Shown: positions 1-7,460, counted from the first letter of the stretch. The stretch: 12,688 nucleotides of DNA from Alphaproteobacteria bacterium (GCA_013298245.1 JAAFHD010000061.1:1-12688); one strand, 5' to 3'. The notes: generated by a model from the sequence alone, not told the origin. Translations and numbers: made by a program.

Positions 1-48
1 TCGTCGCCAGACCACCAAACCCGATCAACAGCACAACACACCCACCAA
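1..48. other. Flank upstream of tRNA, no gene seen
   Basis: This is the left edge of the window, directly upstream of the initiator tRNA. No convincing ORF or repeat is visible. It presumably holds part of the tRNA promoter, but I cannot point to clear -35 and -10 boxes. It should be chromosomal sequence outside element 1. Confidence 0.4.
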
Positions 49-122
<74 letters not shown>

Positions 123-123
<1 letters not shown>

Positions 124-288
124 CCATCCAAATGACCAAAATCCGTACAAATACAATGCGATAGGCCAACTCCCGCCTATAGCGACGCACACACGCGGCC
201 ACTCCACAAACACGCGCGGAAGCACAGCGGAAGCGGCGAGTTGTCATTGAGGCGCTCGAATCCTGTATCGCTCGCCTCTGAGTTCCGA
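123..288. other. Left end of element 1, intergenic
   Basis: This lies between the att core and the stop codon of the STAND gene, and no credible gene is seen. It carries the putative left arm sites (216-234) and two weak inverted repeats: ATAGGC/GCCTAT at 161-166 and 175-180, and GAGGCG/CGCCTC at 249-254 and 273-278. Either could help end the minus-strand cargo transcript, but neither is followed by a clear T run, so no terminator is called. Confidence 0.5.
216..234 (+). promoter_or_regulatory. Putative left integrase arm-binding repeats
   Basis: GCGGAAGC occurs twice (216-223 and 227-234) with 11-bp periodicity. The composite GGAAGCACAGCGGAAGC (218-234) matches 9511-9527 at 16 of 17 positions and in the same orientation. 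Placement inside both element ends and one-helical-turn spacing suggest arm-type binding sites for the integrase N-terminal domain. The role is inferred. Confidence 0.5.
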
Positions 289-3200
289 TCACGCGATCTG
301 CACTTCGCGGAATGTCTGGCTGACTTGCAATGCAGCGCTTCGCCTGTCACCCAAATCTACTAAGGCGTCGAGTATCTTCAGCATGTCGCGCGAGAGCGAT
401 TGGGATAGGGAGCCATCGCGTTCTGCGAGGCTGTGAACGACGGAGCCGATCCTCGATGGTATGGTTGTGCCTACCCAGCCGGTCGGCGGAGACCCGTCCG
501 GCCCGAGTAAACAGAGGATCGTCCGCGTGAAATGGTCAGCGGGCAAATGGTCCTTGGCGCGTTCGCATAGTGTGAGATAGGCGTCGAGTCCCGTGCTGGT
601 TCGAGTCGCAACAGGCGCAATCGCGTCGACCACCGGCATGATGATGTGGAAATCGGCATAGTCACCGTTGGCAAACCGATTCGCTTCGTCTGTATTTTCG
701 ATTGACACAAACAAAAGATCGCGAATCAGATCTCCCAAATGCAGCCCATAGACACCACGCTTACGGTAGGTTTGACTCTGGAGTTGAGCGCTTCTTACAA
801 TGCGTGACGCGCATGTTTTGAGTAGCAGGAGCGCTACATTTGAAGGTTTCACTGGGTCCATTACACCCGCAGCCGCGATGCGTCCGACGAAAGCGCGCAA
901 TAACAATTCGGTCGCGTCGTCCGGCAAAGCTAGCATCGGATTAACGAACATTGTGAGCGATCGCTCTAACGGCAGTTCCAATGCGGCTCGTGCCAAACAG
1001 ACATACAGCGCGGGTGCCAGCTGCGCCAGTTCCCGATGACGATCATCGCTGCGTCTGTGCGTCAGCGGCGCCTCGGCAGCCGGCGACAAACTTGTGAAGG
1101 TCCACGCTGCGAGGCGCTCGAGTAAACCGAGAACAGGCTCGGACAGTTCCTCGGAAGCCAAAAGGCGTTCAATAGGCAGTGCGCTCAGGAACTGTGTGAG
1201 GAACTCGTAATGGAAGGAACTTGCACCAGTTGCCGACGCGCTGCTGCGGTGCGATTCGTCTTCGTCGTCATCAGCCGCGGGCTGCAGCGGCGGCGGTAGC
1301 TCACAAATGTTCAAAACGCTCGTGCCACTGGTCAGCCAGTGCCTGTGCGTTGTTAGGATATGCGTCAGGCGCCCGGCCTCTCGCTCCCGGGCCGCATCCC
1401 TGTCTCTGTCACCGACCGGCCGCGGTGGCACAATCGCACGCGTGACACACATGCTCAACGCGGCCCACGCATGCCGCGCGTATCGCTCGTGCAAGCTGAC
1501 GGCCGCCTCAGTGGCCACAAGTGCGATGGCTTCGGTGGGATGAGCGCAAGCGCTCAGCAAGCAATCCAGCTCGGTTTCGTTGGCTACTTCCCGTAGGGCA
1601 AAACCTGCAATGCCGCGGGCCGCGAGTTCGACCGGGTGGAACACCGGCTTCATATACGGGGCGTCATGATCGTCATCCGATGCGGGTAAACGACCGGCTC
1701 GAAGAACCACCGCTCGGCACCACCCTACGGCGTCTTCGGAGAGATCAACGGCGTGCGCCAGACACGCCGCGGCCGTGGCGGCAACGGCCCCTGCGATTGG
1801 TGGAGATGCCGCGTCGGCTTGTGGGGCATCGAAGAGCGTTGGGCGATCTAAGCTCCGGGCGAAAGCAAGCCGAGTATCATATGTTTCGCGCTTGATGGCC
1901 TCACTCTTGTCGAGGGTTGTGGAAGCCCAGGCTGCCAAGTTGAACACATAAATCGACTGCTCTGCTTGCTCTACCCTCGCTATGCGCGACGGCTCCTGCG
2001 CCGTCGGATCGTCAAAGCTGATCTTCACGTATCCAGGCTCGGAAGCAGGTTCGGCCTTGTAGTGCGCCCTCGATGCCAACGGCACGCGTTCTGCTGCTTG
2101 ATGTGCGAGGGCGTCGGATATGTCGGATGATTGCGCCTCTTCCTCAGTCTCGAATGGCAGACTTTGAGGGAATTGCGTAATTGCATTGCGTGCGGCCTCG
2201 CCTGGCTGACCGTCTCGCAGCACCAGTGTCATGGCCAGATAGTTCATGGCCAGCCTTCGCGCCGGAACATCGTTCAGCGCTTTGACCGCATCGAAGTGCG
2301 CTGCGTCGTTCGCACTGGAAAAGCCAATGAGGTTGGCAGAACTCGAAAAATCCTGCTGAAAACGATATTCGTCCCAGCGCCATACGCGCTGTGATGCCAA
2401 CAGCGAGCCTGAGGTTCCTGTGCCCCGAGAAGCGACGAGGCTCAGCAACACCGTGGTCGACAGAACTGCGTTGCATTCGTGCCCGTCAACGACGTCCCGG
2501 ATCACTTCATCAACTGGCCTGCCGCCTTGCAGCGCCTTCAAAGCCCACGCCTCAAGGGCCATGAGGCCAGAGCCGACGACGTCCTGTCCCCAGACGCCTC
2601 TGGGCCATACATACGTCTGACTGTCTCCCCAGAATTGTTGGCTTCCCCAAGGCCATTGGATAAGCGCCGGGATAGGAGTTGCGCGTCGATCGTGGTCCAA
2701 GCGGTGCAGCTGCCGCCAAGCCGTGCAGGCGTGATTTGCCAATTCTCGAACCAACTGGCGGGCCTCGCCGGGAGCGTCTTCAAACAAGGCAGGGAAGGGT
2801 GGCCGCAAGGGCGAGCGCGGAAAAAAGCCGACCTGCCGATCAATGGCTAGCCGCTGCCAGTCGTGATGCCACGAACGGTAGTGCAAGCGCCGGCTGGTGG
2901 TGCGAGCATCGGCCTCCGCTTCCTCTTCTGGCGTCGGCCGGACGCAGGCCGCAAGCGTGATTTGACGCAGTAAGCTTGCGTGCCCTTGTCGCACCAGAAG
3001 TGGAGCAAACGATGCCACGTCGTCGAAGATGGCTCGGGCAAGCTTCCGCCGCGCCGCCACGCTGCGGAGGTAGCCGGCGACCCGGGCATTCTCAGCAGAG
3101 CCGGCCGTTAGAAGCAGGCGTCGAAGTTTCGTCTCTAACCCGTCAATGGCGTCGCTGGACCACGTTGCCCAGTTATCCGGGCGCTCCATGAAGCTGTCCG

Positions 3201-4959
3201 CGTGGCGCCAAGCCTCTATGGCGCTCAGCCATTCTTCTACCACCTCACAGATGCGATGCGAGATCGGGTTGCTGAGTCCGTGGTGACGAAAGAGATTTTG
3301 CCACACACTGAAGGCTTCTACGACAGCGGGCCGGCAGGCCTGGCTTTGTCGCGTCACAGTTCGCAGCACGAAATTGAGAAACCTGGACCAAGTGCCCAAG
3401 TCTGACGGCCAGGCGAGAGCGTCCGCTATTCGTCTTCGGGTCGACACATCGACATCTGTATTGCCGGACTTTCCTTCAAGGACAGACGGATTGGGTTGCG
3501 CGCGGTCGGCCTGGAACCAGAGCACGACCCGGCGGAACAGGTCTCCACCGTTGGCGAAGAGGAGGTCTTCAACTTGTTGTTCATGTTCAACGAATCTGGC
3601 GCTGCCGAACACTCCTAACAGCCAAGCGCGTCGCCATTGCGGCCGCATATTCGTGCGTTCGAGAGCGATGAGATAGCTGCTCCAGGCTGAGCCTGCGGCT
3701 TCCTCGAGGACTGATTGCGATAGAAGTTCGACTGGCCTGCCAAGCGCAGGCGGCTCGCCCGCGCGTGCTATCTGCTGCGGCCAATGCTCTCCACTGCGGA
3801 TGAGCAACTGCAAAAATGCCCATTCGAAAAAGATATCATGCGTGAAGCCAAGTTCGTGGCCGCTTCTCGTTTCTTCGAGCACACCGTCCGTGCAGAGTTC
3901 TTGCACGGCCCTGGTATCGAGGCCCGCCATCGACATACGGCGCCCCAGCCTCGGCGCCCCAGCCTCAGCCAGTGTCAGCAGCGTCTGCTGACAAAGCATG
4001 CGGTCGTGTCCCTCCGCACTCAGGCCTCCGCTGGTCCACCACAGTGCAGCGAGATCGCTCTCGGACATGGCGGTTGGGGCCGCGTCACGCATGCTGTTCG
4101 CCGCTTTGGCGAGCACGGCCACAAAAAATGGGCGACGAGCGACCTCGCTCACTCTGTTGTCAGCAAACAAGAGAGGCCGTAGGGCTGGCACATCGGCAAT
4201 GATGGCTTGGCACGCATTGTCATCGAACGGTTCAACTGTAATGATCCGTGTGCGGCCAATCTTCAGGAGTTCCTCTGGGAGCCAAGTTTGCAGTGGCTCA
4301 AAAGCATCGCCGCGCATTGTCAGAACTGCGCGCAGCCCAGTCTGTTCATGAACCTCGAGCAAAGCTACTAAAACATCACGCACGACATCGCGGCTTTCAC
4401 GCTCGACCCTATCGACGCCATCCAGGAAAATGGCGTTGGCCCCGGTCGCTGAGAGCTCGACCAGCAAATCGGCGAGGCCTTCGTCACCAAAGCCCATTCG
4501 CGTGGCGTAGTCGCGCCAGTTCCGCCCAGCGATCCTGTCGGACTTGAGGACGAGCGTCGGGCCGACTGTTAGTGCCGACTCCGCCAAGGCTCGGAGCACC
4601 GCGGATTTTCCGGTGCCTGGCAATCCGGAGAGGAACGTAGCAACCGCGGTCGAATTCTGCGCTTCTCGAAGCGCTTCTTCGCGCGGATAGGTCTTGCCGT
4701 TCACATGGTTGCGAATAGTCGCTAAGGCGAGCCGCGCCTCTTCCTCAATCAGTCGCAGCGTGGTGCTCGGACATTGCGGCGCCTGCATCACAACAGTTGT
4801 TGTATGGCTTATGTTTGTAATGTTGTTATCGCCAACCACTTGCGACGCCACGCCGTTGCCGAAGTTGGCCTGCTGGGGTGCCGTCGGATGACGCGCTGTT
4901 GGTGAGAACAAGCGCCGTAACCGACCAAACATGCCGCCGCCGCCAGGATCAGCTGACAT
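289..4959 (-). CDS. Large STAND-type NTPase with N-terminal RHIM-like motif
   Basis: This 1556-aa protein is a predicted NLR-like signalling NTPase. Residues 33-51 hold a low-complexity segment, GNGVASQVVGDNNITNIS, resembling RHIM/PP amyloid signalling motifs and matching the C-terminus of the upstream gene product. The NTPase core follows: Walker A GLPGTGKS (112-119), Walker B AIFLDGVD (176-183), a sensor-like LTMRGD (213-218), a proline-containing RRPFFVAVLA segment (275-284), and a winged-helix end GFTHDIFFEW (371-380) typical of STAND proteins. The remaining roughly 1165 residues look mostly alpha-helical, with no motif I recognise, and would serve as sensor and autoinhibitory region. The start overlaps the upstream gene by 11 bases and lacks a clear Shine-Dalgarno, suggesting translational coupling; Met10 (ATG at 4930-4932) is an alternative start. 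Base composition looks less GC-rich than the neighbouring genes. An antiphage role is inferred from architecture and context. Confidence 0.88.
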   Translation of the reverse strand: MSADPGGGGMFGRLRRLFSPTARHPTAPQQANFGNGVASQVVGDNNITNISHTTTVVMQAPQCPSTTLRLIEEEARLALATIRNHVNGKTYPREEALREAQNSTAVATFLSGLPGTGKSAVLRALAESALTVGPTLVLKSDRIAGRNWRDYATRMGFGDEGLADLLVELSATGANAIFLDGVDRVERESRDVVRDVLVALLEVHEQTGLRAVLTMRGDAFEPLQTWLPEELLKIGRTRIITVEPFDDNACQAIIADVPALRPLLFADNRVSEVARRPFFVAVLAKAANSMRDAAPTAMSESDLAALWWTSGGLSAEGHDRMLCQQTLLTLAEAGAPRLGRRMSMAGLDTRAVQELCTDGVLEETRSGHELGFTHDIFFEWAFLQLLIRSGEHWPQQIARAGEPPALGRPVELLSQSVLEEAAGSAWSSYLIALERTNMRPQWRRAWLLGVFGSARFVEHEQQVEDLLFANGGDLFRRVVLWFQADRAQPNPSVLEGKSGNTDVDVSTRRRIADALAWPSDLGTWSRFLNFVLRTVTRQSQACRPAVVEAFSVWQNLFRHHGLSNPISHRICEVVEEWLSAIEAWRHADSFMERPDNWATWSSDAIDGLETKLRRLLLTAGSAENARVAGYLRSVAARRKLARAIFDDVASFAPLLVRQGHASLLRQITLAACVRPTPEEEAEADARTTSRRLHYRSWHHDWQRLAIDRQVGFFPRSPLRPPFPALFEDAPGEARQLVRELANHACTAWRQLHRLDHDRRATPIPALIQWPWGSQQFWGDSQTYVWPRGVWGQDVVGSGLMALEAWALKALQGGRPVDEVIRDVVDGHECNAVLSTTVLLSLVASRGTGTSGSLLASQRVWRWDEYRFQQDFSSSANLIGFSSANDAAHFDAVKALNDVPARRLAMNYLAMTLVLRDGQPGEAARNAITQFPQSLPFETEEEAQSSDISDALAHQAAERVPLASRAHYKAEPASEPGYVKISFDDPTAQEPSRIARVEQAEQSIYVFNLAAWASTTLDKSEAIKRETYDTRLAFARSLDRPTLFDAPQADAASPPIAGAVAATAAACLAHAVDLSEDAVGWCRAVVLRAGRLPASDDDHDAPYMKPVFHPVELAARGIAGFALREVANETELDCLLSACAHPTEAIALVATEAAVSLHERYARHAWAALSMCVTRAIVPPRPVGDRDRDAAREREAGRLTHILTTHRHWLTSGTSVLNICELPPPLQPAADDDEDESHRSSASATGASSFHYEFLTQFLSALPIERLLASEELSEPVLGLLERLAAWTFTSLSPAAEAPLTHRRSDDRHRELAQLAPALYVCLARAALELPLERSLTMFVNPMLALPDDATELLLRAFVGRIAAAGVMDPVKPSNVALLLLKTCASRIVRSAQLQSQTYRKRGVYGLHLGDLIRDLLFVSIENTDEANRFANGDYADFHIIMPVVDAIAPVATRTSTGLDAYLTLCERAKDHLPADHFTRTILCLLGPDGSPPTGWVGTTIPSRIGSVVHSLAERDGSLSQSLSRDMLKILDALVDLGDRRSAALQVSQTFREVQIA

Positions 4960-5311
4960 GCGTGCTGTTGTTGTTGCCGGTCACTTGCACGCCTTTCGCG
5001 CGATTGCCGATCACATTCTGCGTCGGGCCTCTATCACCTGGCGGCTTCGGTGTGACGAGATAGACCAACACGAAAAGCCCGAATCCAGCGGTCGCTCGGA
5101 TGATCACTCCACCGGCGTTCATTTCAACGCCCAACATGCCTGGCACCACGGCCCCAAAGCCAGCCGCGGCCAGCGCCATGATCACGCGCAACAGCCAGGC
5201 CGCGAAGGGTGGTGGGTCCTCTTTGCGGAATATCAGGACTAGCCCGGTGACGAACAATGCCGAAGCGAAGGCGACACCAAAGCCAAATGCCAGCCAACTT
5301 TCGATGTTCAT
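4949..5311 (-). CDS. Small three-TM membrane protein with C-terminal RHIM-like motif (putative effector)
   Basis: This 120-aa protein has three predicted membrane helices at about residues 5-28, 38-61 and 67-87, separated by short charged or proline-containing loops. A hydrophilic tail ends in GNRAKGVQVTGNNNSTHVS (102-120). The tail aligns with residues 34-51 of the STAND protein encoded by the overlapping downstream gene, sharing a GN, then QV, G, [DN]NN, T and [IV]S. Such paired motifs, at the effector C-terminus and the NLR N-terminus, are known from amyloid signalling pairs in fungi and bacteria. The likely role is a membrane-disrupting effector triggered when the NTPase nucleates the motif. 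The ATG has a good Shine-Dalgarno (AAGGAGA, complement of 5322-5328). I do not recognise the membrane domain itself. The family assignment is inference, but the gene call is firm. Confidence 0.85.
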   Translation of the reverse strand: MNIESWLAFGFGVAFASALFVTGLVLIFRKEDPPPFAAWLLRVIMALAAAGFGAVVPGMLGVEMNAGGVIIRATAGFGLFVLVYLVTPKPPGDRGPTQNVIGNRAKGVQVTGNNNSTHVS

Positions 5312-5363
5312 TTCCGGTCGCTCTCCTTTGCCGTCGCACTCATGCGCCGGACAGTTGGCCTGG

Positions 5364-5377
5364 TAGTGTGAACACTA
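5364..5377. promoter_or_regulatory. Operator-like inverted repeat upstream of the cargo operon
   Basis: TAGTGT-GA-ACACTA is a perfect 6-bp inverted repeat with a 2-bp spacer. It sits about 50 bases upstream of the membrane-protein start codon, where a repressor could block cargo transcription. The only obvious element-encoded DNA-binding candidate is the HTH protein at 7065-7343. The site is visible; binding is inferred. Confidence 0.35.
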
Positions 5378-5395
5378 AAGGGGCGCTGCGCGCCC
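5376..5395 (-). terminator. Possible intrinsic terminator after rep
   Basis: On the minus strand GGGCGC-GCA-GCGCCC forms a perfect 6-bp stem with a 3-base loop (5381-5395), followed by CTTTA. The hairpin is strong but the T run is short. It lies 200 bases past the rep stop codon and just before the cargo leader, so it could separate the two transcription units. Confidence 0.4.
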
Positions 5396-5594
5396 GGCAT
5401 CGTTGGCAGTGCCTGACACCATCCGCCCGCATCCACTCGCACGCTCCCACGACCGGCCGCGCGCTGTCCGTCCGGCCGCAATTCAGCAGCGAGTAGCCGC
5501 CGCGCCGGCCGCGAACGCCAGTCGACTATGCTGAAACCCTGCACCCGCTTCCGCGCCTCCGATCACGCTGGGCACTCCCGCCCGCGTGGGTTGC

Positions 5595-6698
5595 TCAGCG
5601 TAGCCGCTGAACCGCCTCGCTGGAATGATTTTCCATCGCCTTTTCCGGTGAAGGCGCGCCATTGGCATCCCAATGCCGTCGCGCCTGCGCTTGGCGTTCC
5701 AGGATCATCGCCAAGCCCCTACGCCCTGCCTCCGTTACCGGCTGCGCCGTGTAGTTCCGCACCAGCAATCCCGGCTCGGCGAACGGGCATGCCATGGCCG
5801 CCGGCGCGGTGTGCGCCAGGATGACGTTCTCGCCGTCCTTCGTCGGTATTGCCGTCTTCGCTCGCGCGGCGCGATCGCGCTGGCGCACCGCGACGCGACA
5901 CAGCCCAGCACCTCCCGACCGGTTTCGCACCGCGCGAATACGCTCGCCTTTGCACTCCAACTGTTTGGCAAGGGAAGCAAATTCACCCATCGGCTGCGCA
6001 AGCTTCAGCCGCGGCAGCTGATGGAACAGCCAGGCCAGCTGCGGCGCTGTCAGCCGCGCCGTGTCAGCCGGCTTGAAGGCATACTTCAGCGCCTCTTCCG
6101 GCTTGTTCAGCACGCCATTGTCTTCCCAATGCGCGCCGAGAAACTCCCCCGACCAGCTCAGAAACTCTGCCCATTGCGCAGCCGGCAACAGCGCACGTGG
6201 CGCGTAGAGCACATTCGCATGCGGGTGGAACGTGAGCGCCGCATCCACCGTGAACTCAGTGCAGCGGAACACTACGGCGATGTTGAAGCGTGTGTTCGCC
6301 TCACTGGCCCAGCGCGATATCCGCCGGTGCAGGGCGGCAATCGTGCCTCGCAGATCGCCGCCAAACGGCACCCGCGCCCCAGTCGTGACCACCGCAAAGC
6401 GCAAATACGGCCCGAGCCGATGATGCCGCTGGAAGTAGGTGAGTGTGCGAAGCATGGGCGCACGCTCGCGCTTCGCAACGGATGGCAGAAACCGCAGCTC
6501 CCGATAAGGCACCATCTCGCGTTGCTCGCCGGTGACCGCGCCAACCAACATGACCTTGGCGCCGCGCCGGTCGGCACGCCATGGGCCAATCCCTTCCGCT
6601 TCCAGCTTGCCAGCCATCTCAGCCGTTTGCGCGTCGAGTTCCTCCGACGCCCGCCGGCTTGCGGCCCAAGCGGCTGGGTCGCTGGCGACGCCCGTCAT
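5595..6698 (-). CDS. Putative HUH-type rolling-circle replication initiator (Rep)
   Basis: This 367-aa protein is likely a plasmid- or phage-like Rep that nicks an origin and primes rolling-circle replication of the excised element. Numbered from the chosen start, residues 100-107 (RFAVVTTG) resemble the N-terminal strand motif. TFHPHANVLY (156-165) resembles the metal-binding HUH motif, and EEALKYAFK (201-209) resembles the catalytic tyrosine motif, with Y206. In the pUB110-type register HPHxH the last histidine would be N162, so the motif is variant or the register differs. The frame stays open back to an ATG at 7031, but that 111-residue extension is low-complexity Gly/Ala/Pro/Arg read through a palindrome cluster and has no Shine-Dalgarno, so the ATG at 6696-6698 is preferred. 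A large antisense ORF here is a GC shadow. The family call is moderate. Confidence 0.65.
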   Translation of the reverse strand: MTGVASDPAAWAASRRASEELDAQTAEMAGKLEAEGIGPWRADRRGAKVMLVGAVTGEQREMVPYRELRFLPSVAKRERAPMLRTLTYFQRHHRLGPYLRFAVVTTGARVPFGGDLRGTIAALHRRISRWASEANTRFNIAVVFRCTEFTVDAALTFHPHANVLYAPRALLPAAQWAEFLSWSGEFLGAHWEDNGVLNKPEEALKYAFKPADTARLTAPQLAWLFHQLPRLKLAQPMGEFASLAKQLECKGERIRAVRNRSGGAGLCRVAVRQRDRAARAKTAIPTKDGENVILAHTAPAAMACPFAEPGLLVRNYTAQPVTEAGRRGLAMILERQAQARRHWDANGAPSPEKAMENHSSEAVQRLR

Positions 6699-7064
6699 GT
6701 CGCGGTCCAGCGCCTCTGCCGTCAGTGTCGGTGGTTCGGTGGTGGTCCGGCGCCGCGGGCGTCGGTCATTGGTCTCGGATCGGTCGCCGGTATGCCGCGG
6801 ATCACGCGGGGGCGCCGCCCCCGCACCCCCGGCCTCGCCGGCAGGCAGGGGCGCGGGTGTTCGCGGGCTACGCCCGCTCTCTTCCGCACCCGCTGCTGCG
6901 ATGGTGAGGCGCCTCCGAGGCCTCAAGGGCCTTCCGCCCCCCTCCGCCCCTGCGGGGCTGCGGGCGGTTCCCGAGAAGGCCCTTGACCCCTCTCCGGCGC
7001 CTGTCCCGGGAGGTTTCGCTCCCCCGCGCATGGCGGTGATGCGCTTGCGATGAAGCCGCGGCGT
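6699..7064. other. Palindrome-rich intergenic region upstream of rep (candidate origin)
   Basis: About 366 bases lie between the HTH gene stop and the preferred rep start. From 6807 to 6986 it is packed with dyad symmetries: CGGGGGCG/CGCCCCCG (6807-6823), GCGGGC/GCCCGC (6863-6877), GAGGCGCCTC (6906-6915), GAGGCCTC (6917-6924), and a nested hairpin at 6923-6986. Rolling-circle replicons often carry such structures next to rep as double- or single-strand origins. I see no recognisable conserved nick site, so the origin role is inferred. Confidence 0.4.
6923..6986. repeat. Large nested inverted repeat
   Basis: Outer arms TCAAGGGCCTT (6923-6933) and AAGGCCCTTGA (6976-6986) are perfectly complementary over 11 bp. 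Inside them are CCGCCC (6934-6939) pairing with GGGCGG (6962-6967), and an apical GCCCC-TGC-GGGGC stem (6946-6958). Together they can fold into one long hairpin. It lies about 225 bases upstream of the preferred rep start, and only if rep started at 7031 would it be coding. Confidence 0.6.
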
Positions 7065-7343
7065 TCAGCGCTGTGACGTGGCGCCTGGTTGCTCGGATGT
7101 GCTCGCGCGAAGTCGCTCAGCCGACCAGCGCCGAAGATCGCAGAGACGATAGCGGACCGCGCGCGCCGAGACCTTCACGAATAGCGGCCCGCCGCCGCGC
7201 AACCGCCAGTTCTGCAATGCGCGCTCGCCAAATCCGAGAAAAGCGGCGGCATCGCGCTCGCTCAGCATCCGCTCCTCGTTCAACGGATCGGTTGCCGCCT
7301 CACCACGCCCGCCTGCGATCGCCGTCACTGCTGTCTTGCCCAT
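7065..7343 (-). CDS. Small helix-turn-helix protein, excisionase/AlpA-like
   Basis: This 92-aa protein has a MerR/AlpA-type winged HTH at about residues 27-76. LSERDAAAFLGFGERALQNWR is the HTH, GGGPLFVKVSARAVRYRL forms the wing, and DLRRWSAERL is the closing helix. Such proteins (HTH_17-like) act as excisionases or as regulators of integrase, rep or cargo genes on integrative elements. The start is supported by AAGGAGC (complement of 7351-7357) eight bases ahead of the ATG; Met26 is a possible internal start giving just the domain. It lies between the integrase unit and rep, the usual place for such a control gene. Whether it is a recombination directionality factor or a transcription regulator cannot be told from sequence. 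Confidence 0.85.
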   Translation of the reverse strand: MGKTAVTAIAGGRGEAATDPLNEERMLSERDAAAFLGFGERALQNWRLRGGGPLFVKVSARAVRYRLCDLRRWSAERLRASTSEQPGATSQR

Positions 7344-7419
7344 CGAGCGCGCTCCTTGTCGCTGTGTTTCGATGAGCCGCCTATTGAGGGCATGTGCGCC
7401 GCCCTGTCAGCAAGAACCG

Positions 7420-7460
7420 CTGGCAGAAATTGGGTCAGTCGGAGGGGGGATTTCTGCCAG
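7420..7460. repeat. Perfect 11-bp inverted repeat spanning a stop codon
   Basis: Left arm CTGGCAGAAAT (7420-7430) and right arm ATTTCTGCCAG (7450-7460) are perfectly complementary around a 19-base spacer. The stop codon of the upstream hypothetical gene (7435-7437) lies in the spacer. No T run follows on either strand, so it is not a standard terminator. It is 77 bases upstream of the HTH gene start. It could be an operator, an attenuator-like RNA hairpin or a replication site. Confidence 0.55.

Larger units (their letters stand above)
5312..5594. other. Intergenic region between rep and the cargo operon
   Basis: This 283-base gap holds the leader of the cargo operon. Visible in it are a Shine-Dalgarno for the membrane protein (5322-5328), a short palindrome (5364-5377) and a GC-rich hairpin (5381-5395). 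A minus-strand ORF running through it (5308-5544) is arginine-rich, starts without a ribosome site and looks spurious. I could not identify convincing promoter boxes. Confidence 0.5.

Noticed and set aside
4949..5311. Membrane protein plus STAND gene as a toxin-antitoxin pair
   Set aside because: The partner is a 1556-aa NTPase with a shared signalling motif, not a small antitoxin; a sensor-effector pair explains the layout better.
5673..6986. Plus-strand 437-codon ORF antisense to rep
   Set aside because: Its product is dominated by Arg, Pro, His and Gln with no recognisable motif, and it mirrors the rep frame that carries HUH-like motifs. It is a GC-rich antisense shadow.
6699..7031. N-terminal extension of rep to the ATG at 7031
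   Set aside because: It is low-complexity Gly/Ala/Pro/Arg sequence read through palindromes, with no ribosome site. I prefer the ATG at 6698, though the longer form cannot be excluded.
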